64,000 nt of DNA. Origin: Isoetes taiwanensis (taxonomy: Eukaryota; Streptophyta; Lycopodiopsida; Isoetales; Isoetaceae). A model generated the notes under the pieces. It did no database searches. It worked only from the letters and a program-made list of their open reading frames with translations, and was not told the DNA's origin. The DNA lies in NCBI GenBank assembly GCA_021234155.1, contig JAJEKV010000126.1, forward strand, positions 186,001 to 250,000, in the 5' to 3' direction. This document shows positions 1 to 11,986 of the stretch, in pieces. A program made the translations under genes and the position numbers. Within the stretch, counting starts at the first letter, position 1. Every line of letters begins with the position of its first letter.

Positions 1-86
1 ATACATGTGTTCAACTAGAATATCCAAGCTTCTTAGTAATTAATATATAGATCCTTAAAGTTTACCTATGTTTGCTTTTGTTAGGG

Positions 87-570
87 CCCGAAGGGCCCAA
101 AAATTTTTTTTAGTATAACAACCAACACATAACTACCATTAACATTAATTAACACAAACCATTGGGTCCAACACATTTAAATTAAAATCCCCCTAAACCC
201 CTTTGGTTTGGGCATATTCACACTGGGGGTGACGAAAGGGCCAGAGAGCCCTTATAATTATGTTTTGCACGTACAAAATCAACACCATATAGTATATTAC
301 CTGAAATCTTATAGTATTTTGCAAATCTTGTTATACATTATAACAAATTCTGTACATCCATACCCCACAAACGAGGAACTTTGTGTACGGTGTAGATTAA
401 GGAATAAGGGGTGAATATGCCTATCCAACAGCTCTCGTTGCCCGGAGTCACCCCCGTGTGAATATGCACCCAAACCAAAGGGGGTTTAAGGGGGATTTTA
501 ATTTAAATGTGTTGGACCCAATGGTTTGTGTTAATTAATGTTAATGGTAGTTATGTGTTGGTTGTTATGT
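87..570. mobile_element. Foldback/MITE-like element, copy 1
   Basis: Two arms of about 120 bases, 115-233 and 447-568, are near-perfect reverse complements, including the runs ACCATTGGGTCCAACACATT (left) and its complement (right). About 210 AT-rich bases lie between them. Homology to the second copy at 59.8-60.2 kb extends a little outside the left arm, so the real end may be near 87. No transposase is present. A 68-codon frame at 208-414 lies inside and is not a gene. The superfamily is not clear because I cannot fix a target-site duplication. Confidence 0.75.
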
Positions 571-599
571 GTTGGTTGTTATGTGTTAATGGTAGGAAT

Positions 600-1904
600 A
601 AGGGGTGAATAGTAGAATCGTATGGCTTGGTCATGGCAATACAATTTTTAGGGAATCAACAATTAGCATTATATATGCCCTGTATATCTACGTTTGTCAA
701 GGAATTCAATTGATCACCTAGGGTCAAGAGGCTTTTGCGATAACTCTATTGAGTTTAGAGATGTCGATGTGTAAGGGGAAGCGGACCATTTTGGTCAACA
801 ACTGCCAAAGGTAGACTCTTAAGTCCCATCTTCAATGGTTTTAGCTTCCTACTCTAGTTTTTCATTCTGATGTCACATGTAAACTCGCTTTAATGGAGTC
901 TTCTCGATGACTATTTTTTTTTTTGCCCAAATGTCTAGGGTAGTTGCGATCTAGCAAATAGAGGAGCTTATTTTTGTGATGTTGATAATTCACAAATCAA
1001 GGGAAGCATTCTATAACCTAAGAGATTATTATTATTTTACTCCTTGCATAGTTAAAAAATTCAATAGTGTGTTGCAACCCCCGAAGATCCGCCATAGGTG
1101 AATTATGTTGTCCACCAAAATCCTTTTGTGCAAAAAGCTTCTACTACCATCAAAAAGGAATATTTCACGAAAGGTTTGCAATAAACTCAAAACGAAAGCT
1201 ACGAATCTATCCGAGGCCTTGCAAAAATCCATAGAAAGCCCTAAGGTATGCACTTAGTGCGCCTTTTAAAATCAACTTGTTCTATGCAAGCCGTGGTATG
1301 CACATGTGCGCTTTAGAACATTCTCCTTCCATCCACAAATTTCAATAATGTTATGTAAGTTTAGAACATTCTCCTTCCATTCATAAATTTACATAATGCT
1401 GTGAAAAAAATGCACATGTTAAAACCTTAGTCCTAGTCTTGCAGATATGCTACTACTTGTTGCAGGAAACCAAGGCAAAAGATTCAGTTCCCCATTTGTT
1501 TCAGTTCGATAAGCTACAAAAGGTTCAAGGATATATGAAGCACCCTTGATTAGTAATAAAGCCAGATTCTTCCTATCATACGAATGTTGTTCTCAGAATA
1601 AGACATTTGCCAGTTCAATTGTTCTTCTTCTAAGACATTACCAGTTCAATTGTTCTAATTTTCTTGGCATCATGAGTTGAAGTAATGGCATATGGATTAA
1701 TCTCTGTTAAAATTGTTAAAAATCTCTGTTGAGAAAAGGGTCATATTTATGCAGTTACTTTGTGGTGTTGTTGATAATTGTGCATCCAGATTTATATGTT
1801 TATAAAAAACCAATCATAGATTGCATTCTCGACAGGTCTATGTTCCACTCTAGAACATATAGATCTAGCAGATATACAAAGAGGTCCAACGTTATACATA
1901 TTAA
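600..1904. other. Intergenic, no gene recognised
   Basis: AT-rich sequence with only short stop-rich frames. It contains the short tandem repeat at 1,312-1,403 listed separately and nothing else I can name. Confidence 0.6.
1312..1403. repeat. Two-copy tandem repeat, ~48 bases
   Basis: TTTAGAACATTCTCCTTCCA begins two adjacent units (about 1,312 and 1,360) that stay similar through the following AT-rich half. Confidence 0.8.
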
Positions 1905-2330
1905 ATAGACTTTAAATGTGCACTTCAACCATGACATGCAAAAGAAATGTTGTTATGGAGCAACCAATTTAATTTAGGAAAAGGGAAGAAGAATCACTAA
2001 TATGCCAACTCAAAAAGAGTTTGTATGATTTAAAGCGGGCCCGAGAAACTTGGCTTCAAATGTTCAACAACAGATCCTAGTCTTTACTATAAGCAACCAA
2101 ATGGCCGATATGTATTCTCGTTCTTTATGTGGATGATTCAATAATCACACGAATGCGCCCAAAATCATTGTAGATTTAAAGGAGCAGCTCAAAATGTCCT
2201 TCCGGATAATAACACTGCCATTGCCTCTTATTGAGATATGGCAAGAGGATACATCCATCATGTTCACCGCACCAAATACAAGGATTCAGCTCAAGAAGTA
2301 TCACAAGATGAAACTAAACCATAATCTACA
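1905..2330 (+). pseudogene. Ty1/copia reverse transcriptase fragment
   Basis: Translated with frame shifts, the plus strand gives the copia RT order: VVMEQPI (usual VYMEQP), then QLKKSLYDLKRA.ETW (usual KLKKSLYGLKQAPRAW) at about 2,005-2,050, then LYYKQPNGRY, then a VDDSIIT-like stretch at about 2,130-2,150. This covers only the central RT block; no LTR, integrase or RNase H is seen beside it. It is truncated and contains stops, so it is a dead fragment. The family call rests on motif order that I recognise by eye. Confidence 0.7.
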
Positions 2331-5244
2331 TATATAGGACGTGGGCACCACCTACATGTGACATGGCTATATCATTATCTATCTATTGTTCTCACATATA
2401 TAATACTTCATCTATCTATCGTTCTCACCATGTTATACCAATGCAAGGTTGAGGCATATGAAAAACAACACCACACCGGAAACGAAATAAGCCAATCGTA
2501 GGACCGTATTCCAGTGAATTTGATAGCACAAAACATGAGTTGAAAAGTTCGTGATTCCTCGAATGCGAGATAAAATGGGAATGAAGTGCAAATCGGGGCA
2601 AAAAGCTTTTGAGCAAAGTAGATATGCCCATCGGAAAAGTATGTTCACGATAATTTAATCTTGTAGGTAGTTAAGCAACTTGCACAAGAAGCTCCCCGAT
2701 TTTCACTAGAAAATTAGATCTAATCTTCGGCTGATTTGGTTGCACACATGAAGAGGCAAAAGAGGTAACATCCATGAATTGTTGTTGGCCAAGATATCAC
2801 ACTAGCAAAAGGGGAGTACAACTTCAATGTATCGCGGAAAACCTAAACCTTTTCCAGCCAAGTACCAGTAGCGTTTTTGATATTAGAAGTGATTTTATGT
2901 TTGTATGGGTTGGGACCGCTTCGATGAGTTCATCCTTGGCCTTCAACTCTGTCTCCAACGCTATTATTTCCCAGTGAACAACAATGACTTAGCCCATTAT
3001 TTGGCGGGTAACAATGACAAAAGATCAATACATAAAAGGATAACATACCTTCTTAAGACATTCTTCTTTATGGGGTTCGTGATTCATGATTTTATATGAG
3101 TAAAACCACGGGGGGTTCACCTTATCACATGAGCATATGCCACCTCGTGCTTAAAGTGAGAAGAAACACCCCCTATATACCGCGACGCGAAAAGTGTTAG
3201 AAGAAACCCCTTCCGGAAAAAATACACACTAGAATGTCGGCAGAAGAGGGGATTTAAAACCCCTAGTATAATGCATCAAAACGCCGAGAAAAACCCCCTT
3301 CCATGCACTCACTAGGTTTATACGTCTTCGTGTGAATCCCCATGTAAAAACATTTGTAATTTCTTCACAGATTCCATGAACTCTTTCGCATGGCATTCAA
3401 CAACATCAACTAGAAATCCATAAGAAAATCATTAAAATATGGTGCATTTCAACAATACAAGACAATAAAGAATACCACCATGATGAGATGCATGTCCCGA
3501 ATGATCTATGTACTGAAAGTTCCCCGAAATGGGTAAGCAAGATAGCGCCAGAGCCATCCATAGCAGCCACCCAAATTATCATCATTCTCGCCTTTGGTTT
3601 TCTTTGCCCGAGGGGAATCCATTTGCACAAAGAAGGCTACCACCGCCATATTTATAATAATTTAGCCCTTAATGACGGAGGACTTTATTGAATATAAAAA
3701 ATAAAATAGCATGACATTTGAAGACAACAAAACGAGGCCAAGCCTTGTTGCAGTCCCTTTTGCAAGTTAAATAGCAAAGCACGGAGCAATTAGCCGTAAA
3801 TCATCCTCATCTCGTGGATAGGCTTCAATCTCGAGAATAAACAATTTACTTCCTTCGATTGTCCCCTCCAACAATTAACAATGCATGTACGAGATTCAAT
3901 GAACAAAAACAGCTTGACGCTGATAATAGAAAGAAAAGCATTTATGGCAAATATTGGAAACAGATTCGCATTGAAGAGTTGATTCGATACAAGTGTCCGT
4001 GATCCAATGTATGTCCATGTTGATCTCTTTTGGTTGTTTCTCATTATCAACAACGACATGTTCTCAAAAACACAAAAGCATATGAATTAGTTTATCCAAT
4101 ATGAACTCCTTTGAACAATCATGCCTTCTCTCTCAAGGGAAGCAAGATTACAACTTCTACCGGGGCTATTAAGGGAGCTTCTAGTCTTCTAATGAAGTGG
4201 AACACACAGTGCATGATCATGCATCATATATCTTTGTTTGGAGATAATGTCTTACATCGGCCTATGAAAACATGGTAGCAAAGTATATAAGAAGCTTGTG
4301 TCGCCATATTATACCTTGGTACCAAATGGGCGAAAAATTAAACAATAATTAATAGATTTTCAATTTGTAGAATGACCCGATTGATCTATGCGCCTTTATG
4401 TCAAGATGTAACCACAAGAACTATTTGCCTACATCATTTCATGTCTACTTTAGGCAACTGATTTCTTTAAAACCGGAAGGGCGCTTAGTTGGATGTTGAA
4501 TACCAGCCCCTCCTTTACTGCAAACAATTATTATACCATTGAGCTACTTTGTTCAAGATCAAACCCTGTGAGCTTCGCTAAAACCAAGATGCCGAGGTAC
4601 CGGCCAAAGGCTTTGTCTTTGGATAGATCCTTCATCGTGATCGTCCATGTAACAATCGCTTAATCTTTGTAAAAGTTTTGTACCGCTTAAGAACTCATTA
4701 ATCGAGACTTGTAGTTGATTATGATACAAATCTTTCTCGCTAATGGTAACGGATCTAGAGCCATATAATCCAAACACCCCCTTTAAAATCCAGGTTGGAG
4801 GCTAAACACATCATATACAATTTATTACAAGACTTGGGAAATGAAACATTGCACATGATGCCGGGTTGCCTAGACATTCTAGCCTGCATGGACACAAGTA
4901 TTGGCATTTCTAATCAAATGTTCTTACCTCACCAAATAATCGCTTAAATATCCTCCCAGAAATTCTAACTCTTTTTTCTATATAGCCATAAGCAAATTTA
5001 TCGCTCCCCAAGAAGAGCGTAAGCATTACAAATCGCTGACGTGCCATAGCCCTATGCTCGCTTTGTCTTAGCCAGCCATCCCAGGTTCAAACGTCCCCAT
5101 GACCCACAACGGAAGTGACCGGCCATTTACGAGGAACGAAGGTTTTAGCAAAATCCAGAGCATATCTTAGTATATTCCGCATATGCTTAGAATATGCGAA
5201 AACCCACATGATCGGGTTTTGCCCCCCTAGGGGCAACCCAAAAA
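2331..5244. other. Intergenic, no recognised gene
   Basis: Short frames occur on both strands (for example 3,406-3,630, 3,790-4,059 and 4,559-4,777, all minus). None shows a domain I know, a splice pattern or a regulatory context. The 4,559-4,777 frame is the most protein-like but I cannot assign it. Confidence 0.5.
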
Positions 5245-5588
5245 GAGGTTAGTGACGTGCCTTGTTGATGTATAGGAATTCTTGTAATAGGATAGGAAGT
5301 AGTAACGCGCCAGACTTTAGGATGAAACTTAAGAGTGCTAAATAATGAATATTCTATGAACTGCATCCACTTGGATGGAAAGATTGCATAGGTTGGATGG
5401 AAAGGTTGCATAGGTCATCAGCAGAGACGAACCATGTTACTTCAGGAAATATGTCCCCATGAAGATTGGGACCAGTGCCATCATAGAAGCTTGGGAAATT
5501 TGAGAAGCGACATGCTTTCATGAGTGTCATATTTGTGACCATTTTTCCAACAAACTAGCTTCCATTCAAACATGGCCCTACTCCCATT
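5245..5588 (-). pseudogene. Unidentified exon, copy A
   Basis: This is about 85% or more identical by eye to 7,655-7,992. Read on the minus strand it encodes HGDIFPEVTWFVSADDLCNL followed, after a shift, by a stretch ending YPITRIPIHQQGT. The conservation of amino-acid sequence between the copies suggests a former coding exon. Copy A carries a small internal duplication (GGATGGAAAGATTGCATAGG, twice) that breaks the frame. I do not recognise the family and assign no function. Confidence 0.45.
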
Positions 5589-7654
5589 AAACGAGAAGAA
5601 GTACAATAAGATGTAGCACAACAAGAAATAGGACAACAAGAAGTAGCACAATAAGCATTAGAGTTCTCGTCGAAGCTAAAAAGCTTTAAAACTAAGCTAT
5701 GGCCATATTTTGATCATTTTACAGAAGATCTTATGGGTGCAAAATGGGTACTGGATAGCATAAATCACCATCCGGACGCCGCTTACAAGTGCTTAAACTA
5801 GGCATTTAAAACTTTGATCTCTATTGAATTCAAACTTATATAATGCTGGCAGTGGTATGGAAGAGTTATGCAATGTTCAAGTTGTGAGTACATGCATTTT
5901 ATAAGCCGCAATAAAAGAATTTCTCATTTCATGGTTTAGTTTTATGCTTCACATGTAAGGTTTTGAATCTACAATTGCTAAGATAGAATTGAACCTAACA
6001 GTTCTATGCTTTGTTCGCTTTTGACTCACTATTGTATAATATGCGCCTAGGCCAACTATATAAAAAGGATATGATTGGACTGATGGTTTACAAGGTATTG
6101 TATTGCAAAGATTCATAGTTTAAGCTTTCATAAATTATCTTTGGATGGAACCTAACTATTTGTGTGTTTTAAGGCAAATGGTGCGATTACAAAGAGAGTT
6201 CATGAAGGCCATTATGCAAATTTTATATTTATCTAAGGTTATGCTATTCCACAATGATAATTTGCATCTTTCTATTTAGGCATTGATTATTAATTAGGTG
6301 TGGCGGGACGGCGGTGAACATAAAATTTAGCCTAGATCTTGGGCCATCGATGGTATTATCTCTGGAGTTAGATGCAAGGGATGACAATTAAATTGTATGT
6401 CTTTTCAATGTTAAACGGCCTTCATATGTTAGCATGCTAGATAGGTATGCTATTGCTTCCCTTTTCTGCACAACACGAATTATGTAGCACCAAAGATCCC
6501 ATATACTCTGTTCTGTTACGTTTCTCAGCCAATGTTTGCATCTGCAACCATGAACCTGCATGCGGAGGTTCCATATGCTCTAATTTTTTCAAGATTTCTC
6601 ATGCAAGAGATTGTTTAATGCAACGTATTTTCTCACCGTGTATGCTTTGTTCATGCCGTAATCATCAAGCGGTATCGCAAGTCTTTCTTGGCAAAATATG
6701 TTTATTTCCATGTTTATTTCCTACTTTACAGGTTTGAAAAAATGCAGCATTCCTTTAGAGTGCAAATTTTTAACTTAGCTCAAGGAAAATTGGCATGCAT
6801 TATATACATTAGGAGTAGTATAACGACTTTGGGTAGTAGGGATTTTGGCATTTGAGATTACAAATACAGTTGTAAAGGGATATAATTTGAATTAGACAGA
6901 GAAATAATGATTATCAAAGAAGAGATTCTGCCATTTGAGGCTGTCCAAAGGCTGGTATTGGAGGGCATGCATGTACTATGGAAAATTATAGTAGATTTAT
7001 AATATCAAATGGCTTGCATAATTCATGCATTGATTATATTCCCGTGTCAATGAGGATTTCATAATGTAACTCTAGCTTGATAAATTTGTATATCACGAGT
7101 TCCCCTTGGAACAACAAAGCGATAATAAAGAAGTAAAAAGAAGGCATTGAATTCTAATGATGAAATTCATGAAGCAATTCAAGTGCATACTATTTCAAGT
7201 GCATAGAAGTAAGCAGAAATAGATCAATTCGTTCACAAATATAAGAAGACAACGCATCCCTTCTTTTCCTTACTAATAGGTTAAGAAAGGACGGTCGAAT
7301 GCATAAACAAATTGTTGATTTCGCCTTTTTTTTTCAGTTTATGCCCAAAGAACGCTTAGGCACCATACTAGTAGACAAGATAAAATCTCCTCTCCACATC
7401 CTCCCACCCTCCTCATGAGGGCAACAAGCCAAAAATAGTTATGCAAACCCGGTGTTGAATTCTCCTCATCTGGCCTTCGAATTTCATCGGGATGCTCAAG
7501 ACCGTAGTAGATGTGTCTTTAGCAAAGTTTTCATCATAGCTTAAACAGTTTAATATGCAAGTGTTCGTGGAATTAATCAGTTTGGAAATCCATCCTTGAG
7601 CTGACAAAATAAAATGTGAATTAGCTAGGCAATAGAGATAACGCATTAGAAGAA
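5589..7654. other. Intergenic, no recognised gene
   Basis: The first 90 bases are a degenerate AGTAGCACAACAAGAA-type repeat. The rest is AT-rich with short frames only; a 96-codon plus-strand frame at 6,447-6,737 has no recognisable domain. Confidence 0.55.
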
Positions 7655-8045
7655 GAGGTTAGTAACGTGCCTTGTTGATGTATAGGAATTCTTGTAATAG
7701 GATAGGAAGCATTATAGCGCCAGAGTTTAGGATGAAACTTAGGAGTGTTAAGTAATGAATATTCTATGAACTGCATCCTTACATCGAGATCCACTTGGAT
7801 GGAAAGGTTGCATAGGTCATCAGCAGAGACGAACCATGTTGCGTCAGGAAATATGTCCCCCTGAAGAATGGGACCAGTGCCATCATAGGGAAGCTTGGGA
7901 AATTTGAGAAGGGGCCCGTGTTTATGAGTGTCATATTTATGACCATTTTTCCAGGACTCTAGCTTCCATTCAAACATGGCCCTAATCCCATTTTGCCCAT
8001 CATTCAAAAACATGGACTTGACTAGGATCACCATGGATGGATTTT
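7655..8045 (-). pseudogene. Unidentified exon, copy B, beside copia LTR
   Basis: An open minus-strand frame from Met at 8,034 reads MVILVKSMFLNDGQNG, then FEWKLESWKNGHKYDTHKHG, GDIFPDATWFVSADDLCNLS and YPITRIPIHQQGT. It is about 130 codons without a stop and is the better preserved of the two copies (copy A at 5,245-5,588). It ends about 40 bases before the copia 5' LTR. The minus-strand ORF just beyond the 3' LTR (12,554-12,838) points the same way, so the copia may have split one gene: that ORF would be upstream and this one downstream. The family is unknown to me. Confidence 0.5.
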
Positions 8046-8081
8046 TAGTCGAATATTAGCCACCGAAAGCGCGGTTAAGCG

Positions 8082-8638
8082 TGTTAGAATTAATGGCATA
8101 TGTTAATGCCATATTCGGATGGACTATTATAACACGAAACACTTGGTGCAATGTTAAAAAGCCAATGCATTGCATATACGTGTTGAATACATGCTTAGAA
8201 AGGGCAAAATAAAAGAAGAGGAGAGGACCCCAAGGACGTGAGAAAACAACTCCTTGAGGTGTTCTTACCAAGATCCGGGTTAGCGTATTGATTGATGCCG
8301 GCGCGGGATAATCCGTAAGGAAGAAGCATCGGTTGGTATTCCCAAAGTTGTGGAACCCAAAAGCACTTCTAGCGCATTTGACCTCCACGGCAGTGGAGCT
8401 CGGATCAAGACAAGGAGCTTGGCTGATCCGGTTTAGATCGATACTAGCGGGACCGCAGCTGCGAGCGAGGAGCGAGCTGTGTAGGGCTACCATGAAGAAT
8501 CGACTTGCCCCGGTTTCCGCCAAATTCATGCATTATGGTGTTTACAAGTCAGCGTACCGGGATTCTATCTATGAAGAAGTGTAATCCGAAGGAGACGGTA
8601 TTGGTATTCTTGGGTTCGATTCGGTCTGAAATCTAACA
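8082..8638 (+). repeat. 5' LTR of copia element
   Basis: 557 bases, TG...CA bounded. It begins TGTTAGAATTAATGGCATAT, with a small inverted GGCAT/ATGCC pair, and ends CTGAAATCTAACA. It aligns end to end with 11,987-12,559, but with many differences concentrated at CAG/CTG triplets. The 157-codon minus frame at 8,056-8,529 is a shadow of the LTR. Confidence 0.93.
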
Positions 8639-8650
8639 TTGGTATCGAGC
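8639..8650 (+). other. Primer binding site, initiator Met tRNA type
   Basis: TTGGTATCGAGC follows the LTR directly. The usual plant copia PBS is TGGTATCAGAGC; the observed sequence equals it with the A of CAG missing. Confidence 0.85.
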
Positions 8651-8667
8651 AAAGTTCAAGTAACCAT

Positions 8668-11600
8668 GGAAGCGGGCTAGAGAGCGGTTTCTCTCACCAT
8701 TGACCTCGAGTGAGAAAACTGATGATTGAGAAATAAAGGAGTTAAGGAATCGGATCACGCGGCATGCATGAATGGGTAATGGGCAATTGCGAAGTAAAAG
8801 GAAGTGGAAAATTTGGAATTTTGTCACGCGACCATACTGAGAAAATATGCTTGGAAAATGCTTTGTACACTCCCGGTATGTTGTATAATCTTGTTTTGAT
8901 GCGTGAAATTAGCGGATCACGGGTTATAAAAGAATTTTTGATGCTTCGCGTTTGAGATGGTGCGTAATGGAAAAATCATGTATGCATACGAAAGAGGTAA
9001 ATTATATTGTTTGGAAGCATTTCCATATATTGGAAGTAGGTTCACCGAGTTGTGGCATTTGAGATGTGGACATGCTAGCAATAAAACCGCATGAAATTAT
9101 GAAACATTGTTTGGTTGAGGCTTGCCCACTGGTTTTAGACAAGAAGAACATGAAATTGTCGTGGGTTGCATGCTTGGGAAGCGACTAGACTTGCCTTTCA
9201 TCCTCGTTTCCAAAACGTTGGGTATTTTGAATTTAGTTACATTCGATTTGTGTGGTCCTACGCGTTGGCAAGAGTATGAGTGGCAAGACCTACTTTATCA
9301 CGCTTATTTGATGATTTTCTAGAAGGATAGATGTTATTTTTTGAAATCTAAAGATCGCATTCCACGCGCTTTCGATTATATTTGGCGTATTTAACGTGAA
9401 ACTTCCTGCATTGAAAACGTTTGGTTCTGATTCGAGGGAGAGTATCTATCCCAGCATTTATGCAGTTTGTCGAGAAAAAGGGATAATGGTGTAACGAATT
9501 CACTTGTAGCCATACCCCCGCCAGAACGGCATCACGAAAGGAAGAATAGAACTCCTCATGAATGCAAAGGCGCTGTGGCGATGTTGAAGCATCGCGTTTG
9601 CCCAACATTATCCGCGGGCGTGAAGTTTCGCAGGCATGTTATTATCTAAGAATAAGTTGCCCCTCGGCGGGGATTAGAGGGAGAATTCGGAGGAAGTGTG
9701 GTGTGGGAGAAAAGCGATGGAGTGGTTCGCGTCTTGTATGGTTGTTTTAGCATACATGCATGTGCCTGAGGAGTTCGTTCCAAACTAGATGACGAAGTAT
9801 AGAAACTTACCTTGTTGGCTATGAGGATCGGGGGTATAGGTTGTATGATCCTAAGACTAGAAAAAATTCATGTAAGTCGAAAGATGTGGTGTTTGGCGAA
9901 ACCGGGTTTTATAAAGATAGGTTACGCAAAGCGGATATGGCGATAAAGAAAAGGAAGCTTGGAAAACCAACCTTGGGCTCCGGAAGGCTGGTTTGATGAT
10001 GAGATGATGAAAAGAAAGAAGAATATCAACACACGAAGATGTTGAGGCCTGTGGAGATAGAAGATGACATTGTGGAAGAACTTCCTAAAATGAGGATTAG
10101 AAAGGCGGTATGGAAGCGGGTTTTTGGAAGAACAGATTGAAGAGCGGTAGAAGTAGAGGTCGAGATGTAAGGGTTGAAGAACAAACCGAAGAGCGATTGG
10201 AACCCGGAGAGTAGAGGGTCGGGTTGAACCGCCTTCATCCACGGAGGAGTGATGCAGTAGAGATCAAAGAGAAAGTACCCTTTGGACACATCAAAATATG
10301 GAAGGGATGGCGTGGTAGAAGCGCATAACGCAGAGTCCCCGAAGATTTTAAGGAATATGAATTGGGGCCACCATCCATGTTATGTGTTGTGGAGCGAAAT
10401 CATAAGTGATGAAGGCTGTCAACTCACCCGGCGTAAAAAATGGCACAGGGGCAATGGAGGAGGAGTTGAACTCATTTAAATTGACAATGCACCTATGATT
10501 TAGTTTAGCGTCCCAAAAAGGAAGAATGTTGTGGGATGTAAGTGGATTTTCCGTTTGAAAAGGGGCCTGATGGTGAAGTTAGAAAGGTACAAAGGCAAGG
10601 TTCGTGCATACGGCTTCACTCAAAAGGAGGGTATAGATTACCACGATACATTTTCTCCTATTGTTAAACTAACCGGTTTGAGAGCTTTAATAGCCCTCGG
10701 GTAGCTTGGAGCATAACTGAACTTGACCATATGGATGTAAAAACAAATAAGCAAATGGGGATTTGGAGGAGGAAATTTTCATGGAGCAAACCGATTGGCT
10801 TCTCGTTGCAAGGCAACAAAGTTTGCAAAAGCTGAAGAAAGTTTCTTGTGATACCTGCCATAGATTGTCAAAGCAACTGATATATAATGTATGTATGAAT
10901 TCTTCTTATTATCTCTAAGGGTTTGAAAAGTTAGCGAGTGAAGGAAATTTATACATATCAAGAGTAGGTGATGAGTCTCTTGCATTATTGCTTTGTATGT
11001 TGATGACTCAAGGTGAATGACCGGCTGGTGAAAGCAATGAAAGCTTTTGGATGAATGCAAAGCTATCCTAAAGCCGTGTTTGAGGATGAGTGGATCTTGG
11101 TTGTTTAAAGAAGCTTTTAGGATGGAGTCCGCCACTTCTAAATAGGGAACCGAGTGCTTATGTTGACCTCAAGCAATATATTAGAAAGATGCTTGATAAG
11201 TTTTTATGATCTGAGTGTAAACCGCTCCAACCCCCTAGTGGTTAATAATAAAATCTGGGAGTATAAATCCGGCGCGACCGGTAAACAGGCGCGCGATGAA
11301 GGAAAACACCATATAGGGAACTCCATAGGAATACTTTTGTAAGCCAATGCGCGCCCCATGGATGGTGCCATGAGTCCATGATGAATCAATCCAAAGTTGG
11401 GCACACCGGGTCGCCGTCCGGAATTTTGTGTACTGAAGGAACTGATAGAGCCGGGATTGCCATAAGCGTGATGGGAACCCCGAAATAGCGGTGTTTTGCG
11501 AGCTTTTGGTTATCTCCAGCGTGATGCAAAACGGGTGGGAGACTTGATGAGCCAAAGTCTACCCGCGGGATATCTTTGCAAACTCAATGGGGCCGATGGT

Positions 11601-11900
11601 ATTTCATGGTGTAGTAAGAAACGCAATTGCACGGGGCAAAGACGTCTTGAAATTCGAGTATATATCGGCGGCCGTCGTTATGTAAAATAATTTGGCTAAG
11701 GAGACCTGAGATGAACAGGGGAGAAGCAAGAGAATCCAACTAAGTTATATTGATAACAAAAGTTGTATAGCTATAGCTAAAAATCCCTTTGCATTCGGTG
11801 ATCTAAACACATTGATTTGCATATCATTTTATTCGAGAGAAGGTGGTCAAGGAGAAATTGATTTGGCAATATATCCCTACTAGTAGACGGAAAGAAGCGC
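8668..11900 (+). pseudogene. copia gag-pol polyprotein remnant
   Basis: A candidate start ATG lies at 8,668, but only about 100 bases separate it from a protease-end/gag-pre-integrase region, so gag is missing or collapsed. Then come, in order: ALYTPGMLYNL (about 8,860-8,892), LWHLRCGHASNK (about 9,050-9,085), FDLCGPT of the integrase core (about 9,243-9,265), QNGITK/ERKNRT-like strings (about 9,530-9,550), GYEDRGYRLYDPKTRK (about 9,818-9,865), KVRAYGFTQKEGIDYHDTFS of RT (about 10,596-10,655), the RT catalytic box YVDD (10,996-11,007), and RNase H signals NKSCIAIAKNP and SREGGQGEIDL (11,750-11,870). Many stops and frame shifts interrupt it. Family assignment is firm; whether all breaks are real is not. 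Confidence 0.88.
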
Positions 11901-11976
11901 ATATTTTGACTAAAAGCGTTGGGTGAAAAGGAAACATGTCGAGTTTAGAAGTGCTATTGGCATTCGAATATGGCAT

Positions 11977-11986
11977 GAAGGGGGAG
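11977..11986 (+). other. Polypurine tract
   Basis: GAAGGGGGAG lies directly upstream of the 3' LTR, where plus-strand priming would occur. Confidence 0.85.

Noticed and set aside
8056-8529. 157-codon minus frame
   Set aside because: It falls inside the copia 5' LTR; the matching 3' LTR does not keep it open.
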